A DNA stretch of 64,000 nt from Saccharothrix saharensis. Its GTDB lineage: Bacteria; Actinomycetota; Actinomycetes; Mycobacteriales; Pseudonocardiaceae. A program made the translations under genes and the position numbers. Positions 61,451 to 64,000 of the stretch are shown here, piece by piece. The stretch is taken from positions 1,488,001-1,552,000 of the forward strand of contig NZ_VFPP01000001.1 in NCBI RefSeq assembly GCF_006716745.1. The letters are read 5' to 3'. Within the stretch, counting starts at the first letter, position 1, and each line of letters begins with the position of its first letter. Below the pieces are notes generated by a model, which had not been told where the DNA came from, did not search any database, and saw only the letters and a program-made list of their open reading frames with translations.

Positions 61451-62127
61451 CCGGTCCGGTGACCGGTCTCGGTGTCGTCCCAGGTGTGGGTCAACTCGCT
61501 CACGACATCCACGACACCGGGCAGCGCCCTGGTCAGCCGGACGGCGATGTCGACCTCACTGCGGCGCTCGATGTGGCCCCGCAACGTGACCACGCCGTCC
61601 GCCACCTGCACCTCGACCGCAGTGGGCTCCAGCCACAGTGTGCGCCTCATGACCTCCTGCGTGATCTCCCGCCGCAGCTCGGTGTCGGTGCGCAGGAAGA
61701 CGCGCAGCAGGTCCCGGCGGGAGAGCACGCCGATCAACCGGCCTTCGCCGTCGACGACGAACAGCCTGCGCACGCCCGCCGCGGTCAACTGGTGCGCGGC
61801 GGAGCTCGCGGGTTCGTCGGGACCGGCGGTGATGACCGGGCCCGTCATCACCTCGGCCGCGGTCGTGCCGTGCGCCTGACGCCAGCGCTTCCTCGTCTCG
61901 GGCTTGGCGAACGGCGGCGGCGCCACTTCGGTGCCGCCCCGGTACTCCTCCTTGGGCAACAGGTCGGCTTCCGAGACCACACCGACCGGGTGACCCTCGT
62001 CGTCCACGACCGGCACGGCGCTGAACGCGCCCGCGGTCAAGGTGGCGGCGAGTTCCTTGAACGACGTGCCGGCGCGGACGCTGACCACCTCGCCTGTCAT
62101 CAGCGAGGAGACAGTGGGTTCACGCAT
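61447..62127 (-). CDS. Two-CBS plus BON domain protein (copy 2)
   Basis: A 226-residue protein of the same length and architecture as copy 1 at 41093-41773 and highly similar to it (LPKEEYRGGTE, RRLFVVDGEGRLIGVLSRRDLLRVFLRTD, WLEPTAVEVQVADGVVTLRGHIERRSE). Two CBS domains and a BON domain. In copy 1 the partner is the cation ATPase; here only a fragment of it remains, so this protein may act alone or on the ATPase in trans. Confidence 0.92.
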   Translation of the reverse strand: MREPTVSSLMTGEVVSVRAGTSFKELAATLTAGAFSAVPVVDDEGHPVGVVSEADLLPKEEYRGGTEVAPPPFAKPETRKRWRQAHGTTAAEVMTGPVITAGPDEPASSAAHQLTAAGVRRLFVVDGEGRLIGVLSRRDLLRVFLRTDTELRREITQEVMRRTLWLEPTAVEVQVADGVVTLRGHIERRSEVDIAVRLTRALPGVVDVVSELTHTWDDTETGHRTG

Positions 62128-62331
62128 GGCTCTCTCCCGTCTTCAGAGCGGACCGGGTCGGGATGGGACTCCGAGTCGGAGGCAGAGGCGCCCGACCTCG
62201 TTGCGCGCCAACCGCACAACGGGCCCGATCTCCACCGTTCGACCTGCTCGGCTGATCCGGTACCTCCAGCCTCGTCCGAGGGGGTGCGGAGGCACAGAGT
62301 CCTTGGTCGTCCCGAACGTCCTGGGCCCGTC

Positions 62332-62346
62332 GGGACCTTGGCCCCT
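62332..62346 (+). promoter_or_regulatory. DosR-like box 8
   Basis: GGGACCTTGGCCCCT, a strong match to the DosR core. It lies 102 bp upstream of the HPF-like gene and about 205 bp from the divergent CBS-BON start. Confidence 0.6.
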
Positions 62347-62398
62347 GCGACGGAAGCGGTGTCACCGTCGGCGGTGGGGTCCGAGGACCCGGTCCGAC

Positions 62399-62413
62399 GG
62401 GATCTTCGGTCCC
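62399..62413. promoter_or_regulatory. DosR-like box 9
   Basis: GGGATCTTCGGTCCC on the plus strand; the minus strand reads GGGACCGAAGATCCC. It lies 35 bp upstream of the HPF-like start and 53 bp from box 8, a tandem arrangement typical of strongly DosR-induced promoters. Confidence 0.55.
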
Positions 62414-62448
62414 TGTCACCCGAACAGGCCAACGACCAGGCTGAAGGC

Positions 62449-62745
62449 ATGAGCAACGTGCACGAGATCCTCAACATCCGCACCGACCTGGGCACCGGCG
62501 TCCCCGCCGATGCCACCGAGTACGCCCGCGCGAAGGTCGCGGCGGTCGCCAAGTACGCGCCCGCGGACGTCCAGTTCGCCCACGTCCGCTTGCGCACCGA
62601 CGGACCGCGGTCGATCGTCGCGCACGCGTCGTTGGACGTGAACGGGAAACCGGTGAACGCCGAGGCCGCCGCCACGACCTACCAGGAAGCGGTGGACCTG
62701 CTCCACGACCGGTTGCAGCACCAACTCGCCGACATGGGTCGCTGA
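62449..62745 (+). CDS. Short HPF/RaiA-like ribosome hibernation protein
   Basis: A 98-residue protein resembling the N-terminal domain of hibernation-promoting factors: IRTDLGTGVPADATEYARAKV, YAPADVQFAHVRLRTDGP and AEAAATTYQEAVDLLHDRLQ. It lacks the C-terminal dimerisation domain of long HPF. Two DosR-like boxes stand directly upstream. With the DUF1876 gene it gives the island two probable ribosome-silencing proteins. Confidence 0.75.
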   Translation: MSNVHEILNIRTDLGTGVPADATEYARAKVAAVAKYAPADVQFAHVRLRTDGPRSIVAHASLDVNGKPVNAEAAATTYQEAVDLLHDRLQHQLADMGR

Positions 62746-62763
62746 GACGGAGGACGAGCAGGG

Positions 62764-63140
62764 CTGTCCGAGTCGGCATCAACGGTTTCGGGCGGATCGG
62801 GCGAGACGTGCTGCGCGCCGCGTCCGACCGCGCCGACGCCGACCTGGAAACCGTGCGGTCAACGACCTGACCACGCCGGAGACACTGGCGCACCTGCCGG
62901 CCTACGACTCGACGTACGGGCCGTAGTTCGGCAGGGTGCACCGGGACACCGCGCCGGGCAAGGACGTCGACGCCACCATCGTGATGGGCGTCAGCGAAGA
63001 GAGGCCTACGACCTGGAAGGGCACCACATGGTGTCCAACGCCTCTTGCACGACGAACTGCATCGCGCCCGCGGTGGACGAGGACCCACGGCTACAGTCCG
63101 CGTTGGACGGTCCGCACAAGGACCCGTGGCGGGCGCGGTC
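62764..63140 (+). pseudogene. Degenerate glyceraldehyde-3-phosphate dehydrogenase
   Basis: Recognisable GAPDH pieces in order: VRVGINGFGRIGRDVLRAAS (N-terminal NAD motif), a frameshift, VNDLTTPETLAHLPAYDSTYG ending in TAG, a deletion of about 80 codons, APGKDVDATIVMGVSE, a frameshift, then YDLEGHHMVSNASCTTNCIA with the catalytic Cys and LDGPHKDPWRARS. About two-thirds of the protein is missing. It cannot encode an active enzyme. Confidence 0.88.
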
Positions 63141-63169
63141 GACGACCCGGTCATCCCCGCCCTGGTCGG

Positions 63170-63345
63170 CTGCCTCGGCCAGGCTCATGGGAATCCCGCG
63201 CTACACCACCGCCCAGGTCGTGTCCCGCGACATCGTCGGAGAGCAGGCGTCACGCATGTTCGACGCAGGTCTGACCGAGTCCACCGGCCGCACCGTGAAG
63301 GTGTCGCGCCGGCAGGTCGCGCGCGTGGCAGACAGGCTTCTCGGG
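63170..63345 (+). other. Unassigned open segment after the GAPDH remnant
   Basis: About 55 codons read LMGIPRYTTAQVVSRDIVGE then FDAGLTESTGRTVKVSRRQV and DRLLG. It looks protein-like, but I cannot assign it, and it has no clear start. It may be another gene fragment. Confidence 0.3.
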
Positions 63346-63606
63346 TGTCACGGTGGCCACGTCCCCGGTCATCACGTCGCGGACCTCACCGTGCGGCCTT
63401 TGCGTTCGTGTCCGGCTCACCGGTGTGGTGGCGGTGCACGCCGCCATCGATCCGACCAGGAGTTCGACCGGACCGGGCCCGACGTCGGCACCACCGTCGA
63501 GCTGTGGCCGATCGGTGGGCACCAGGTGGTCGCGCAGCGCCACCACGTGCTCCTCGCCGGCCAGGTAGGTGACCGAGACCTGCGCGGTCCTCGTGGCGGT
63601 GCTCAC
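63331..63606 (-). pseudogene. OsmC N-terminal fragment joined to a CBS-domain fragment
   Basis: From a GTG at 63606, overlapping the upstream gene's stop (GTGA), 62 codons match the N-terminus of an OsmC-like peroxiredoxin (DGGADVGPGPVELLVGSMAACTA). The frame then passes through a short linker into GEVRDVMTGDVATVTPEKP, the start of a CBS domain, and continues as non-homologous sequence to 63250. Both parts are incomplete, so this is a deletion fusion. Confidence 0.6.
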
Positions 63607-64000
63607 GGCGTCCTCCTCGCGTCGCGCAGCTTGCGCAGGAACGGGTCCACCGGTTCGGCAGGCGCCACGCGCACGCGCGCGTCCACCGCGATCACGCGGT
63701 CGTCGACGAGGACCAGGGGGTTGAGGTCCAGCTCGGCGACCTCCGGCAGCGACTCGGCCAGGTGCGACACGCGGCGCAGCACGTCGCGAACGGCCGTCTC
63801 GTCGTGGTCCCGGAACACCTTCGGCGCGGCGCGGAAGCCGTGCAGCAGGTCGTCCAGGTCGGCCTCGGCCAGTGGGGCGAGGGCGGCGGCGCGGTCGTCG
63901 AGCAGGTCGGTGTCGACACCCCCGAGCCCGGTGACCACGAGCGGCCCGAACTGCGGATCGGTGACCACACCGACGAGCAGCTCGCGCCCGCGCCGGGCCA
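63603..64000 (-). CDS. C-terminal part of ATP-grasp acyl-CoA synthetase (ADP-forming type), 5' end outside window
   Basis: The last 131 codons of a larger gene that runs off the window edge. RGRELLVGVVTDPQFGPLVVTGLGG and VAELDLNPLVLVDDRVIAVDARVRV are hallmarks of the ATP-grasp domain of NDP-forming acetyl-CoA synthetases. That enzyme makes ATP while releasing acetate from acetyl-CoA, a fitting partner for pyruvate formate-lyase. It could instead be a protein-acetyltransferase fusion of the Pat type; the missing N-terminal part would decide. Confidence 0.82.
   Translation of the reverse strand, partial: ARRGRELLVGVVTDPQFGPLVVTGLGGVDTDLLDDRAAALAPLAEADLDDLLHGFRAAPKVFRDHDETAVRDVLRRVSHLAESLPEVAELDLNPLVLVDDRVIAVDARVRVAPAEPVDPFLRKLRDARRTP

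Overview
This 64 kb window is very GC-rich chromosomal DNA with GTG/ATG/TTG starts, GGAGG-type ribosome binding sites and very high third-position GC. The gene families (Pro/Thr-tailed Ser/Thr kinase, DUF4360 secreted proteins, LuxR/ATPase regulators, DUF1876, DUF7455, DUF2795, Family 2B encapsulins) point to a filamentous actinomycete, most likely Pseudonocardiales (Saccharothrix/Actinosynnema/Lentzea-like). That placement is inference from gene content. I saw no rRNA, tRNA, CRISPR array, transposase or integrase.

Region 1 (1-30 kb) is mixed chromosomal content. It starts inside gltB, followed by gltD (glutamate synthase) and a tandem hairpin terminator. Next come two DUF4360 secreted proteins, a MarR regulator divergent from a GGDEF protein, two paralogous small proteins with a PD-(D/E)XK-like residue pattern, a RhiA-like protein, a zinc-ribbon protein, a Ser/Thr kinase, a PPK2 kinase, a secreted serine protease and DUF2795. 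Further on are a LacI regulator divergent from a secreted GH30 + discoidin glycosidase, SelO, a divergent UDP-GlcNAc epimerase-like protein, a two-component pair, a secreted cyclase, a thioesterase/alcohol dehydrogenase operon and a large LuxR-ATPase regulator.

Region 2 (30-37 kb) holds a secreted polyester hydrolase (cutinase/PET hydrolase family) with a textbook terminator. It is followed by a compact isoprenoid-compartment locus: two Family 2B encapsulin shell genes with inserted cyclic-nucleotide-binding domains, a polyprenyl diphosphate synthase (probable cargo) and ispH.

Region 3 (37-64 kb) looks like a dormancy/oxygen-limitation island. It carries a universal stress protein, a P2-type cation ATPase, several CBS/BON proteins, DUF4389, DUF1918, DUF7455, DUF1876 (Rv1738-like), DUF4342, DoxX, a CPA2 antiporter, a flavodoxin, and an alcohol dehydrogenase - pyruvate formate-lyase - PFL-activase operon. 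It also has SulP with an ArsR regulator, phosphoketolase with acetate kinase, a short HPF-like protein and the end of an ATP-grasp acyl-CoA synthetase. Many of these units have a DosR/DevR-like 15-bp box (core GGGACC...G.CCC) 35-115 bp upstream. I found ten such boxes by eye, which suggests one oxygen/redox-responsive regulon; no DosR-type regulator is visible here.

The island also carries an unusual amount of gene debris: fragments of flavodoxin, an FtsX permease, an ABC ATPase, a KhtT/TrkA-C subunit, a DUF6544 protein, a second P-type ATPase, GAPDH and OsmC/CBS, plus a CBS gene split by a frameshift. Together the intact genes predict anaerobic energy conservation (PFL to acetyl-CoA, phosphoketolase to acetyl-phosphate, acetate kinase and probably ADP-forming acyl-CoA synthetase to ATP), ribosome hibernation and ion homeostasis.
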